NCBI RefSeq assembly: GCF_900100315.1
Contig: NZ_FNFF01000009.1
Location: 186,001-250,000 of the forward strand
Source of the DNA: Streptomyces indicus
GTDB taxonomy: Bacteria; Actinomycetota; Actinomycetes; Streptomycetales; Streptomycetaceae
Direction of reading: 5' to 3'
Length of the DNA stretch: 64,000 bases
Part shown: piece by piece, positions 46,282 through 54,491 of the stretch
How the letters are laid out: each line of letters opens with the position of its first letter
How positions within the stretch are numbered: the first letter of the stretch is position 1
Program-made: the position numbers and the translations under genes
Notes under the pieces: generated by a model
The model's database searches: none
The model's input: only the letters and a program-made list of their open reading frames with translations
Told to the model about the DNA's origin: nothing

Positions 46282-46343
46282 GACCTGGGGGGTCAATTTG
46301 GGCAGACGGTAAGGAAATTCAGCCGCCGCCGCATACGGAGGCC

Positions 46344-47636
46344 TCAGCCCCGCGTGTGCCCGTCGCCCGTCACGATGTACTTGGTGGACGTGAGCTCCGG
46401 CAGCCCCATGGGACCGCGGGCGTGCAACTTCTGCGTGGAGATGCCGATTTCGGCGCCGAAGCCGAACTGGCCGCCGTCGGTGAACCGCGTCGAGGCGTTC
46501 ACCGCGACTGTGGTGGAGTCCACCAGCTGCGTGAAGCGGCGGGCGGCCTGCTGCGAGGTGGTGACGATGGCCTCGGTGTGCCCGGAGGTCCACAGCCGGA
46601 TGTGCTCCACGGCCTTGTCGAGGGAGTCGACCACGGCGGCGGCGATGTCGTACGAGAGGTACTCGGTCTCCCAGTCCTCGGCCGTCGCGGGCACCACGGT
46701 GGCCTTGGACCCCTCGGCGTAGGCGGCGATCCGCTCGTCGGCGTGCACGGTGACACCGGCCTCGGCGAGGGCGTCGAGGGCGCGCGGCACGAAGGCGTCG
46801 GCGATGTCCTGGTGTACGAGAAGGGTCTCGGCGGCGTTGCACACGCTGACGCGCTGCGCCTTGGAGTTGACGAGGATCTCGACGGCCATGTCGAGGTCGG
46901 CCTCGGCGTCCACGTACACATGGCAGTTGCCGGTGCCGGTCTCGATGACGGGGACGGTGGACTGCTCGACCACGGTCTTGATCAGCGAGGCGCCGCCGCG
47001 CGGGATGAGCACGTCCACGAGGCCACGCGCCCGCATCAACTCACTCACGGAGTCCCGGGATTCACCCGGCACGAGCTGCACGGCGTCGGCCGGCAGGCCC
47101 GCTCCCCCGACGGCGTCGCGCAGCACCCGCACGAGCGCGGTGTTGGAGGCGTACGCGGAGGACGAGCCGCGCAGCAGGACCGCGTTGCCGGACTTGAGGC
47201 ACAGGGCGGCCGCGTCCACGGTCACGTTGGGGCGGGCCTCGTAGATGATGCCGACGACGCCGAGCGGGACGCGGACCTGGCGCAGGTCGATCCCGTTGGG
47301 CAGCGTGGAGCCGCGCACGACCTCGCCGACCGGGTCGGGCAGGGACACGACGTCGCGCACGTCGGAGGCGATGGCCCGCACGCGCTCGGGGGTCAGCGTG
47401 AGCCGGTCGATGATCGCCTCGCTGGTGCCGGCCGCGCGGGCCTTGGCGATGTCCTCGGCGTTGGCCTCGACGATCTCCTTCGTACGGACTTCGAGGGCGT
47501 CCGCGATGGCGAGCAGCGCGTCGTCCTTCACGGCACGCGGCAGCGGCGCGATCTCGGCGGCCGCGGCGCGGGCGCGGTAGGCGGCCTGGACGACCGGCGA
47601 GAGGTTGTCGAACGGGGCGGAGAGCGGCGAGGTCAT
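46344..47636 (-). CDS. proA: Gamma-glutamyl phosphate reductase
   Basis: 430 residues. Aldehyde-dehydrogenase fold: NAD(P) region VPLGVVGIIYEARPNVTVDA, the GSSSAYASN loop, and catalytic Cys in RVSVCNAAETLLVH. It makes glutamate semialdehyde from gamma-glutamyl phosphate, the second step of proline synthesis. No signal peptide, cytoplasmic. Separated from proB by one conserved small gene (47791-48192). ATG 47636 has a modest ribosome site. A nearly immediate downstream gene is paralogue B. Confidence 0.97.
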   Translation of the reverse strand: MTSPLSAPFDNLSPVVQAAYRARAAAAEIAPLPRAVKDDALLAIADALEVRTKEIVEANAEDIAKARAAGTSEAIIDRLTLTPERVRAIASDVRDVVSLPDPVGEVVRGSTLPNGIDLRQVRVPLGVVGIIYEARPNVTVDAAALCLKSGNAVLLRGSSSAYASNTALVRVLRDAVGGAGLPADAVQLVPGESRDSVSELMRARGLVDVLIPRGGASLIKTVVEQSTVPVIETGTGNCHVYVDAEADLDMAVEILVNSKAQRVSVCNAAETLLVHQDIADAFVPRALDALAEAGVTVHADERIAAYAEGSKATVVPATAEDWETEYLSYDIAAAVVDSLDKAVEHIRLWTSGHTEAIVTTSQQAARRFTQLVDSTTVAVNASTRFTDGGQFGFGAEIGISTQKLHARGPMGLPELTSTKYIVTGDGHTRG

Positions 47637-47790
47637 GTTCGCAGGGTAATGCGCAGGGCTGCGTCATCCTGCGTGTATTCCGTACTGCGAGACGTGACCG
47701 GTTTTGCACCGCCCACGGACCGCAACCATCAATTGCGCAACCACCGCGGCGCGCAACCAGGTCCGCGAGAGCGGCGCCGGTTTAGGCGCA

Positions 47791-48192
47791 CTAGAAGGGA
47801 TGCACGCCGACGGGGGTGGCCGGCGGCGGACCGTATCCCTCCGCGATCCGCTGGTGGTACGTGTCGCGGTCGATGACCTCCAGGCCGACGATCTCCCAGG
47901 GCGGGAGCTGGGCGGTCTGGCGGTGCTCGCCCCACAGGCGCAGCGCGACGGCGGCGGCGTCGTGCAGGTCGCGGGCTTCTTCCCAGTAGCGGATCTCCGC
48001 GTGGTCCGCCGCATAGCGGCTGGTCAGGAGAAAGGGGTGGTCGTGGGCCAGCTGCTCCAGTGCGCGCCGGATGTCGGCGAGGGGGGCCTCGGGTCCCGAG
48101 ACGCTCAGCGTGACGTGCCAGAGGCGTGGCTGGTCCTCGGCCTCCTCATAGGCATCTCCCGCCACGACACTGGTCAGTGCCACTCGTCTCAC
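47791..48192 (-). CDS. Conserved hypothetical protein between proB and proA
   Basis: 133 residues from GTG 48192, AGGAGG ribosome site 8 bases upstream. MRRVALTSVVAGDAYEEAED, then WHVTLSVSGPEAPLADIRRALEQLAHDHPFLLTSRYAADHAEIRYWEEA and LRLWGEHRQTAQLPPWEIVGLEVIDRDTYHQR: looks like a beta-alpha-beta-beta small fold, perhaps binding a ligand through its His/Trp residues. No membrane segment or signal peptide. It sits in the proB-proA interval in streptomycetes; the sequence gives no catalytic motif. Confidence 0.82.
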   Translation of the reverse strand: MRRVALTSVVAGDAYEEAEDQPRLWHVTLSVSGPEAPLADIRRALEQLAHDHPFLLTSRYAADHAEIRYWEEARDLHDAAAVALRLWGEHRQTAQLPPWEIVGLEVIDRDTYHQRIAEGYGPPPATPVGVHPF

Positions 48193-48383
48193 CGGACGGC
48201 CTCCTGTCAGTGTCCGTGGTGCGAACCGCCGGCGGTCCGTGGTGCGAACCGCTAGCAACAAAGTTGACCAGGCAAAGTGGTGCCGCGTGACGGTTTTCGG
48301 GAAGGTCCCTCGCGCAGGGCATCCGAATTCGGCCGGTTCGAGTCGCCATTCGAAGGGGCGGCGCGGGGGCGGCGGCCGCCGCT

Positions 48384-49532
48384 TCAGGCGTGCAGCAGCA
48401 CCAGATCGTCGCGGTGCACGACCTCGCGCTCGTACGCAGGGCCGAGCTCCTTGGCCAGCTCGCGGGTCGAGCGGCCGAGCAGCTGCGGGATCTCCTTGGC
48501 GTCGAAGTTCACCAGGCCGCGGGCGACCGCGCGCCCCTCGGTGTCCTTGAGCTCCACCGGGTCCCCGGCCGAGAACTCGCCCTCCACGTCCTTGATCCCG
48601 GCGGGCAGCAGGGACTTGCGGCCCTCGACCACCGCGCGCACCGCGCCGTCGTCCAGGACCAGCGAGCCCTGCGGGGTGGAGGCGTGCTGGAGCCAGAGCA
48701 GCCGGTCGGCGCTGCGCCGCCCGGTGCGGTGGAAGAGGGTGCCGGTGTCGCGTCCGGCCAGCGCGTCCGCGGCGTGCACCGCCGAGGTGAGGACCACGGG
48801 GATGCCGGCCGCCGCGGCGATCCGGGCGGCCTCGACCTTGGTGACCATGCCGCCGGTGCCGACCCCGGCCTTGCCGGCGCTGCCGATCTGTACGTGAGCG
48901 ATGTCCTCGGGTCCGCGCACCTCGGCGATCCGCGAGGTGCCGGGCTTGCTCGGGTCGCCGTCGTACAGGCCGTCCACGTCCGACAGGAGCACGAGCAGGT
49001 CGGCGCGTACGAGATGGGCGACCAGGGACGCGAGCCGGTCGTTGTCACCGAAGCGGATCTCGTCGGTGGCCACGGTGTCGTTCTCGTTCACGATCGGCAG
49101 CGCGCCCATCGTGAGCAGCTGGTCGAGGGTGCGCGAGGCGTTGCGGTGGTGGGCGCGGCGGGCCATGTCGTCGCTGGTGAGCAGCACCTGCCCGGCGCGT
49201 ACGCCGTACCGCGCGAAGGACGCCGTGTAGCGGGCCATGAGCAGGCCCTGGCCGACGCTGGCCGCGGCCTGCTGGCGGGCGAGGTCGCGCGGGCGGCGGC
49301 GCAGCCCCAGCGGGGCGAGGCCCGCGGCGATGGCGCCGGAGGAGACCAGGACGATCTCCTTCTCGCCTCCGCTGCGCACCTTGGCGAGCACGTCCACGAG
49401 GGCGTCGACACGGTCGGCGTCCAGTCCGCCGGAGGCCGTGGTCAGCGACGAGGAGCCGACTTTGACCACGATCCGGTGCGCCTGTGCCACCAGCTTCCTT
49501 GTGCCTGCTGCTCCCACTGCCGCCGACCCCAT
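48384..49532 (-). CDS. proB: Glutamate 5-kinase
   Basis: 382 residues from ATG 49532. Amino-acid-kinase fold: RIVVKVGSSSLT (about 20-31), VSSGAIAAG, PIVNENDTVA, GTGGMVTKVEAA; C-terminal PUA domain (about 285-382; SLVLDDGAVRAVVEG ... VNFDAKEIPQLLG). It phosphorylates glutamate, the first and feedback-inhibited step of proline synthesis. The first 10-15 residues are a Gly/Ala extension, so an internal GTG (VAQAHRIVVKV) is an alternative start. Separated from obg by about 13 kb of glycopolymer genes, unlike the contiguous obg-proB-proA of many actinobacteria. Confidence 0.96.
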   Translation of the reverse strand: MGSAAVGAAGTRKLVAQAHRIVVKVGSSSLTTASGGLDADRVDALVDVLAKVRSGGEKEIVLVSSGAIAAGLAPLGLRRRPRDLARQQAAASVGQGLLMARYTASFARYGVRAGQVLLTSDDMARRAHHRNASRTLDQLLTMGALPIVNENDTVATDEIRFGDNDRLASLVAHLVRADLLVLLSDVDGLYDGDPSKPGTSRIAEVRGPEDIAHVQIGSAGKAGVGTGGMVTKVEAARIAAAAGIPVVLTSAVHAADALAGRDTGTLFHRTGRRSADRLLWLQHASTPQGSLVLDDGAVRAVVEGRKSLLPAGIKDVEGEFSAGDPVELKDTEGRAVARGLVNFDAKEIPQLLGRSTRELAKELGPAYEREVVHRDDLVLLHA

Positions 49533-49651
49533 CGCCCTAGATCCACTCGCCTTGCTCTGTTCGCAATCTACGCGAGGGGCGCGCACGGGAGCCGGGGATT
49601 TCGCTGGGTGGACACCGGGGTGGATACCGGGGCGGCAGCCGGATGGTCACC

Positions 49652-49710
49652 GGTGCGGGCGGATGTCCGACCACCGGTGCGGGCGGATGTCCGGCCACCG
49701 GTGCGGACGG
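49652..49710. repeat. 24-bp tandem repeat, 2.5 copies
   Basis: GGTGCGGGCGGATGTCCGAC... begins at 49652, 49676 and 49700 (partial), exactly 24 bases apart, upstream of proB. Confidence 0.8.
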
Positions 49711-49829
49711 CGCCGTGGCCCCGGTCACAGCGGGTGACCGAAGCGGAAGTGGCCCGTGTCACGGGTGAGAACCCTTGAGGTGACTCAGGCCACTCACCAG
49801 GGGCGTCACACCCCGCCTTCTCACATAAC

Positions 49830-49850
49830 GTTCACGAATGTGTCATGAAC
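49830..49850. promoter_or_regulatory. PHO-box-like element
   Basis: GTTCACGAATG followed directly by TGTCATGAACA, so TCA recurs at 11-base spacing, resembling the GTTCACC direct repeats bound by PhoP in streptomycetes; the same bases also form a GTTCA...TGAAC inverted repeat. The match is partial and not proof of PhoP binding. Confidence 0.3.
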
Positions 49851-49991
49851 AACAGAAGGCCATTCCATAGCGTGAAGTCGAAAGTCCTTTGGTAACAAGG
49901 ACCTCTGGCCCCACGTTAACCAGCTGGCCCGATCCGTACCGGTACCCCCACTTCCACCGGAACGGCCCTTCGAGCCGCTCTGGAGTTTTCC

Positions 49992-52082
49992 TTGCGTTCA
50001 CTTGCCCCCCTCACCAGGCCAGTTGTGAAGCTGGCCGCGCTCGCCGTCATCGCGGTGTCCCTCGCCGCACAGGTGATAGGAGCGCTCCTCCCCGACGTCC
50101 CCCTGCTCATCTGCTCGACCGCCGCCGGCCTCGCCGCCGAGGGCGTGCTCCACAAGTGGCAGAAGGGTGTGCTCAATGCAGTCGCAAAGACGCGCGCGGA
50201 TGTCACCGTCAGGCAGCTCCTCCGGGACTTCGTGTTGGTCATCGCGCTGCTGAGCCTCGCGAACCAGCGGCAGGAGAGCGCGTATGTGTCGCTCGTCTAC
50301 GGGCTGCTCATCTTCTACGGGCTGCACTTCGCCGGTCACGCGGCCGCGATCTTCGTCCGGCGCACCCGCACGCTGCCCGTCCTCACGCGCAACATCGACG
50401 CCTCCGCCCTGCGGCTCAGCAGCGCCCCGCCCGCTCTCCTGACCCGTCACCCCGGCACGCGACTGCTGCTGTTCCAGCTGCCCGCCACGGCCGGTCTGCT
50501 CCTGACCGCGGCCACGGAGTCTCCGCGGTTCGCCGCCTGGGGCATCGGGGTGTCGGTGGGCCTTGCCGCGCTCGCCCTCGCCGGGCTGCTCGTCCGGCTC
50601 CCGAAGAGCCGCAGGCCGGCCTCCGACCAGGAGGTCCTCGACTGGTTCGAGGCCTGGCTGGCCGAGTACCGGCCCACCTTCGGCATGTACTTCTCGGGCG
50701 GCACGACCTCCGCGTACCAGGCGAACATGTGGCTCGAGCCGCTGGCCGCCATCGAGGGCCGGCCGCTGATCGTGCTGCGCGAGCGGTTCATGCTGCAGAA
50801 GATCGGGGCCACCGACATCCCCATCGTGTGCATCCCGAAGGTCGCCGACCTGATGCGCCTGGAGCACTCCACGCTCAAGGTCCTGCTCCACCCGGCGAAC
50901 TCCGGCAAGACCTCCCAGGTCCTGCGCATCCCCACGATCAAGCACGCCTTCATCAACCACGGCGAGAGCGACAAGCTCTCCTCGTGCAACCCGTACGCCA
51001 AGGCGTACGACGAGGTGTGGGTCGCGGGACCGGCCGCCCGTGAGCGCTATGCGCTGGCGGACGTGGGCGTCGAGGACCGCGACATCGTCGAGGTCGGACG
51101 CCCGCAGCTGGACGCCATCCGCCCCTACGCGGGTCCGCCCGCCGGCCTCACCACGGTGCTGTACGCACCCACGTGGGAGGGCTGGGACGGCAATCCCGGC
51201 AACACCTCGGTCATCCTGGCCGGCGAGAACATCGTCCGCGAGCTCCTGGCCGACCCCGGGGTCCGCCTGCTGTACAAGCCGCACCCCATGACGGGTTCGG
51301 TGGATCCGCGGGCGGGCGCGGCCAACGAGCGCATCCAGCAGATGATCCGCGCGGCCAACCGTGCCGTCGAGCGGCCGCAGACGGCCGGCTCGGCCGAACT
51401 CGCGCCGCTGACACAGAAGTTGACGGAGCTCACCTCGGAGACCTTCAGCTCCGGCGCCGACCCCGTGGAGCGCATGCTCCGCCAGGGCGAGCCCGAGCCG
51501 GGGCGCGCCGCGGCCGTCGCGGCGGCGGAGCAGGAGTGGCACGCCGCGTACTGGCGGTCCCTGCCCGCCGCTGAGCACCAGATCATCACGGGCACCCGGC
51601 CGTCGCTGTACTCCTGCTTCGACGAGGCGGACGTCCTGATCAGCGATGTGTCGAGTGTGGTCTCCGACTTCCTCGCCAGCGGGAAGCCCTACGCCGTGGC
51701 CAACACCTCGGACATGTCGGAGGAGGCGTTCCGCGCCTCGCTGCCCACGGTCCGCGCGGCCACGATCCTCTCCCCGGACGCGGCGGGCGTACCGGCGCTC
51801 CTGGCCGCCGTGCGCAACCCGGAGCTGGACGAACTCGCCGAAGCGCGGGCCGACTTGAAGGCCCATCTGCTCGGCCCGTCCACACCGCCGTCCTCGGTCC
51901 GCTTCAACGAGGCGGCCCAGGCCCTGTGCGCCACCGCGGACAAGCAGCGGGCCCGCAGGGAGGCGCGGCTGCTCAGCGAGATCCCGGGGCAGCGCACTCC
52001 GGCCGCGCCGGCGGGCACCGCGGACGCCGGGGACGTGCTGACCGCTCCCGAGCCCGCGGTCTCCGGAGCGGACCGAGCCTGA
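49992..52082 (+). CDS. Membrane-anchored TagB/TagF-like glycerophosphotransferase
   Basis: 696 residues from TTG 49992 (GGAG 7 bases upstream). N-terminal half: about five membrane segments (13-33, 36-52, 75-105, 140-190 region) with basic loops. C-terminal half from about 205 (WFEAWLAEYRPTFGMYFSGG): the CDP-glycerol:polyglycerophosphate transferase fold, with the His of NHGESDKL (about 323) and the donor-site motif ISDVSSVVSDF (550-560, family: ITDYSSxxFD). Such enzymes transfer glycerol- or alditol-phosphate to lipid-linked wall polymers at the cytoplasmic face. The membrane part is unusual for TagF, which binds membranes by amphipathic means. Confidence 0.85.
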   Translation: MRSLAPLTRPVVKLAALAVIAVSLAAQVIGALLPDVPLLICSTAAGLAAEGVLHKWQKGVLNAVAKTRADVTVRQLLRDFVLVIALLSLANQRQESAYVSLVYGLLIFYGLHFAGHAAAIFVRRTRTLPVLTRNIDASALRLSSAPPALLTRHPGTRLLLFQLPATAGLLLTAATESPRFAAWGIGVSVGLAALALAGLLVRLPKSRRPASDQEVLDWFEAWLAEYRPTFGMYFSGGTTSAYQANMWLEPLAAIEGRPLIVLRERFMLQKIGATDIPIVCIPKVADLMRLEHSTLKVLLHPANSGKTSQVLRIPTIKHAFINHGESDKLSSCNPYAKAYDEVWVAGPAARERYALADVGVEDRDIVEVGRPQLDAIRPYAGPPAGLTTVLYAPTWEGWDGNPGNTSVILAGENIVRELLADPGVRLLYKPHPMTGSVDPRAGAANERIQQMIRAANRAVERPQTAGSAELAPLTQKLTELTSETFSSGADPVERMLRQGEPEPGRAAAVAAAEQEWHAAYWRSLPAAEHQIITGTRPSLYSCFDEADVLISDVSSVVSDFLASGKPYAVANTSDMSEEAFRASLPTVRAATILSPDAAGVPALLAAVRNPELDELAEARADLKAHLLGPSTPPSSVRFNEAAQALCATADKQRARREARLLSEIPGQRTPAAPAGTADAGDVLTAPEPAVSGADRA

Positions 52083-52179
52083 CCTTCTCACCATGACGGC
52101 GCGGCACCCCACGGGTGCCGCGCCGTCGCGCGTCGCGGCCCGGAATCCGCGCGGGCGCCTCGAAATTCTCATCCGCCTC

Positions 52180-52208
52180 TTACACCCCCACCATCCCGCT
52201 CATACAAT
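52180..52208 (+). promoter_or_regulatory. Strong promoter of the FG-GAP gene
   Basis: TTACAC (52180-52185), 17 bases, TACAAT (52203-52208), one of the best -10 boxes in the window; the start is expected at about 52215. Confidence 0.6.
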
Positions 52209-52219
52209 CTGCCCACACT

Positions 52220-52254
52220 CCACCCAAGATCCAAGAACCTTGGGTCCGGGGTGG
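52220..52254 (+). other. Leader hairpin before the FG-GAP gene
   Basis: CCACCC (52220-52225) pairs with GGGTGG (52249-52254) and GATCCAAG (28-35) with CTTGGGTC (39-46, one G-U pair), loop AAC. It starts about 5 bases after the predicted transcript start, so it caps the 5' end of the mRNA. Confidence 0.65.
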
Positions 52255-52276
52255 AACGATCTGATATGGGGGGGCA

Positions 52277-54004
52277 TTGCCCACAAAAGAAAAAGTTCAG
52301 GAGAGATCTCTGCGGCGAAATCGCAGGATCATCGGCTGCACGGCCCTCGCCGTGGCGGCCGGAATGGTGCTGAGCACCGCGGCGCAGGCCGACGAGCGCC
52401 GACCGGGTACCGCGGCCGAGCTGCCCGCACCCGCCTACGAGGCGCCTGCGGTGAAGGCGCCCCAGAAGAAGAGCCCGAACCGGCTCCGGGCCGCGGCCGC
52501 GCCCGTCACGCCTCGTGCGGATCTGGACGGCGACGGTTTCAGCGAGATCGTCCACCGCGCCTGGGACGACAGGACCTACACGCTCAATCCCACGACGGGC
52601 GAACTGCTGCCCTACACCGTGGGCGGCTCCGGCCTGGCCAAGGACATCCTCGCGCCGGGCGACCTCGACGGTACGGCCGACGTCGAGTTCTTGACGCTGT
52701 CGCAGACCGGAACGCTCTCCCTGTTCCGGCACAACGACGCGTCAGGCACCACCACGTCGCCCGCGTGGTCGGGCAAGGGCTGGCAGATCTACAACAAGGT
52801 CTTCGCCCCCGCTGACGTCACCGGGGACGGCAAACCCGACCTGCTCGCGCGGACACCGGCCGGCGACCTCTATGTGTACGCGGGCACGGGCAACGCCTCG
52901 AGCCCGTTCGCGTCCCGGGTGCGCGTGGGCGGCGGCTGGCAGGCCTACGACCAGCTGGTCGGCGTGGGCGACATGGACGGCGACGGCCTCGGCGACATCG
53001 TCGCCCGCGACTGGGGCGGAAGCCTCTACTTCTACGGCGGCGCCGGTTCGACCTCGGCCCCGCTCGATGCGCCCGTGCGCATCGGTGGCGGCTGGAACAC
53101 GTACAACCAGCTCGCCGCCGTGGACGACGGGGACGGTGACGGCCTCGCCGACATCATCGCCCGCACCCACGCGGGCCAGATGTACTTCTACTCCAGCAAC
53201 GGCGCGGGCGGTTTCCACGCCCGCACCGAACCCAACGACGGCTGGCACCCGATCACGCTGTTCGTGGGCGGCGGCGCCCTTCCGCACGTGGGCAAGAGCG
53301 AGCTGTTCGGCCTCGACACCAAGGGGACCCTGTACGGGTATGCCGTAGAGAACAACGGGAAGCTCGGCACTCGCGGGCAGGTCAGCGACACCGGCGGCTG
53401 GGCGGGTGTCAGCCCCGCGAACATCGCCCTGGCCTCATCACTCGACGCCGACGGGCACGGTGACTGGCTGGAGGTGTACGCCGGCAAGCTCTACCGCCAC
53501 GGCGCGGTGCTTTCGTCGTCGTTCAGCGGCCACGACCTGTTCCTCGGCCCCGGCGACCTGAGCGGCGACGGCAAGGGGGACCTGCTGGCCCGAAGCAAGA
53601 CCGGCTACCTGTACCTGTACCGGGGCAACGGACTGGGCACCTCGCTCGCCTCGCGCATCACCATCGGCGGCGGCTGGAACGCCTACGACAGGATCGTCGG
53701 CGGGGACTTCTCCGGTGACGGGATCGCCGACATCGTTGCGCGCACCCCTGCGGGAGCGCTCTACCTCTACAAGGGCACGGGGAACAGCGCGAAGGCCTTC
53801 GGGTCCCGGATCCAGGTGGGCAAGGGCTGGCAGCAGTTCACCAAGCTGGCCTCGCCCGGCGACATCGACGGCGACGGCCGCTCCGACCTGATCGCCACCA
53901 ATTCCGCGGGCGAGGCATTCCGCTACTCGTCCTACGACTACGGCAAGTTCAAGCCCATGGTGAAGCTGGGCAACGGCTGGAACACATACCGCGGTCTGTA
54001 CTGA
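52277..54004 (+). CDS. Secreted FG-GAP/VCBS-repeat protein
   Basis: 575 residues. Signal peptide: RRNRRIIGCTALAVAAGMVL, cleavage at TAAQA-DE (about residue 38). The mature protein has eight D-x-D-G-D-G-x-x-D-I motifs (DLDGDGFSEIV, DVTGDGKPDLLA, DMDGDGLGDIVA, DGDGLADIIA, DADGHGDWLEV, DLSGDGKGDLLA, DFSGDGIADIVA, DIDGDGRSDLIA), each followed by Tyr-rich strands (LYVYAGTG, LYLYKGTG), a beta-propeller that binds calcium. Likely extracellular, perhaps sugar- or wall-binding. The TTG at 52277 sits just after GGGGGG; a CTG at 52310 with AGGAG before it is an unusual but well-placed alternative start that would still keep the signal peptide. Confidence 0.85.
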   Translation: MPTKEKVQERSLRRNRRIIGCTALAVAAGMVLSTAAQADERRPGTAAELPAPAYEAPAVKAPQKKSPNRLRAAAAPVTPRADLDGDGFSEIVHRAWDDRTYTLNPTTGELLPYTVGGSGLAKDILAPGDLDGTADVEFLTLSQTGTLSLFRHNDASGTTTSPAWSGKGWQIYNKVFAPADVTGDGKPDLLARTPAGDLYVYAGTGNASSPFASRVRVGGGWQAYDQLVGVGDMDGDGLGDIVARDWGGSLYFYGGAGSTSAPLDAPVRIGGGWNTYNQLAAVDDGDGDGLADIIARTHAGQMYFYSSNGAGGFHARTEPNDGWHPITLFVGGGALPHVGKSELFGLDTKGTLYGYAVENNGKLGTRGQVSDTGGWAGVSPANIALASSLDADGHGDWLEVYAGKLYRHGAVLSSSFSGHDLFLGPGDLSGDGKGDLLARSKTGYLYLYRGNGLGTSLASRITIGGGWNAYDRIVGGDFSGDGIADIVARTPAGALYLYKGTGNSAKAFGSRIQVGKGWQQFTKLASPGDIDGDGRSDLIATNSAGEAFRYSSYDYGKFKPMVKLGNGWNTYRGLY

Positions 54005-54016
54005 GACCGCCGAGGA

Positions 54017-54050
54017 CCGGGGAGCGACCGTGTGGGCGGGCGCTCCCCGG
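54017..54050 (+). terminator. Terminator after the FG-GAP gene
   Basis: CCGGGGAGCG (54017-54026) pairs with CGCTCCCCGG (54041-54050), 13 bases after the stop. Confidence 0.85.
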
Positions 54051-54090
54051 CTCCGCTGCCCCGCCCTCCTGTCGACAGGAACGACGGATT

Positions 54091-54108
54091 CGTCACATGA
54101 CCGTCACA
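54091..54108 (+). promoter_or_regulatory. CGTCACA direct repeat, 11-base spacing
   Basis: CGTCACA at 54091 and again at 54102, the 11-base period typical of response-regulator dimers such as PhoP; about 390 bases before the next start. Speculative. Confidence 0.25.
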
Positions 54109-54491
54109 GATTCCAGGCACCGCTCCACACCAGCCGCACGGTCGCACGGCGCTTCGCGCCCCGGTGGCCCAACGGGCCGCAGAAAGGGTGAACAGCCTGG
54201 GAAACACGCCCGTCGCGGCCGACGACCTGCCCGACCCCACCACGCTCCGCCCGGGAACCCACCGACCTTTACATGGGGCATACGCGACATAACTCAACTT
54301 TATCCACATTTACCTAAAAGGGGATTTACCCTGCCTTTTCCTTGTCGTTGGGTGACGATCCAGCAAACTCCACCCCTCAAACGCATGTCCATAGTCCTTT
54401 AAGCTGTTCTGACGCCAGGACGCCTTACTGCTTCGTCAGCCGAATAGCGCGCCTGGGCCACGAACCCGGCCGGTTGATGGATTGGTGAAGG

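Larger units (their letters stand above)
49533..49991. other. Divergent spacer between proB and the first glycopolymer gene
   Basis: 459 bases without a gene. It holds a 24-bp tandem repeat (49652-49710), a TCA-spaced direct/inverted element at 49830-49850, and a small hairpin GTCCTT-TGGTAAC-AAGGAC at 49886-49904; the right half is AT-richer than the window average, as expected for a regulatory region. Confidence 0.6.
54005..54491. other. Spacer between the FG-GAP gene and the first GT2-TagF gene
   Basis: 487 bases. Left end has the terminator (54017-54050), then a CGTCACA direct repeat (54091 and 54102, 11 bases apart). 54270-54400 is markedly AT-rich (CTTTATCCACATTTACCTAA) compared with the rest of the window, and probably holds the promoter of the following gene. 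A 101-codon open frame at 54097-54402 has no Streptomyces codon pattern and is not accepted. Confidence 0.55.

Noticed and set aside
54097..54402. 101-codon open frame before the first GT2-TagF gene
   Set aside because: No ribosome site, wrong codon-position GC pattern and no conserved look; the region is AT-rich and regulatory.
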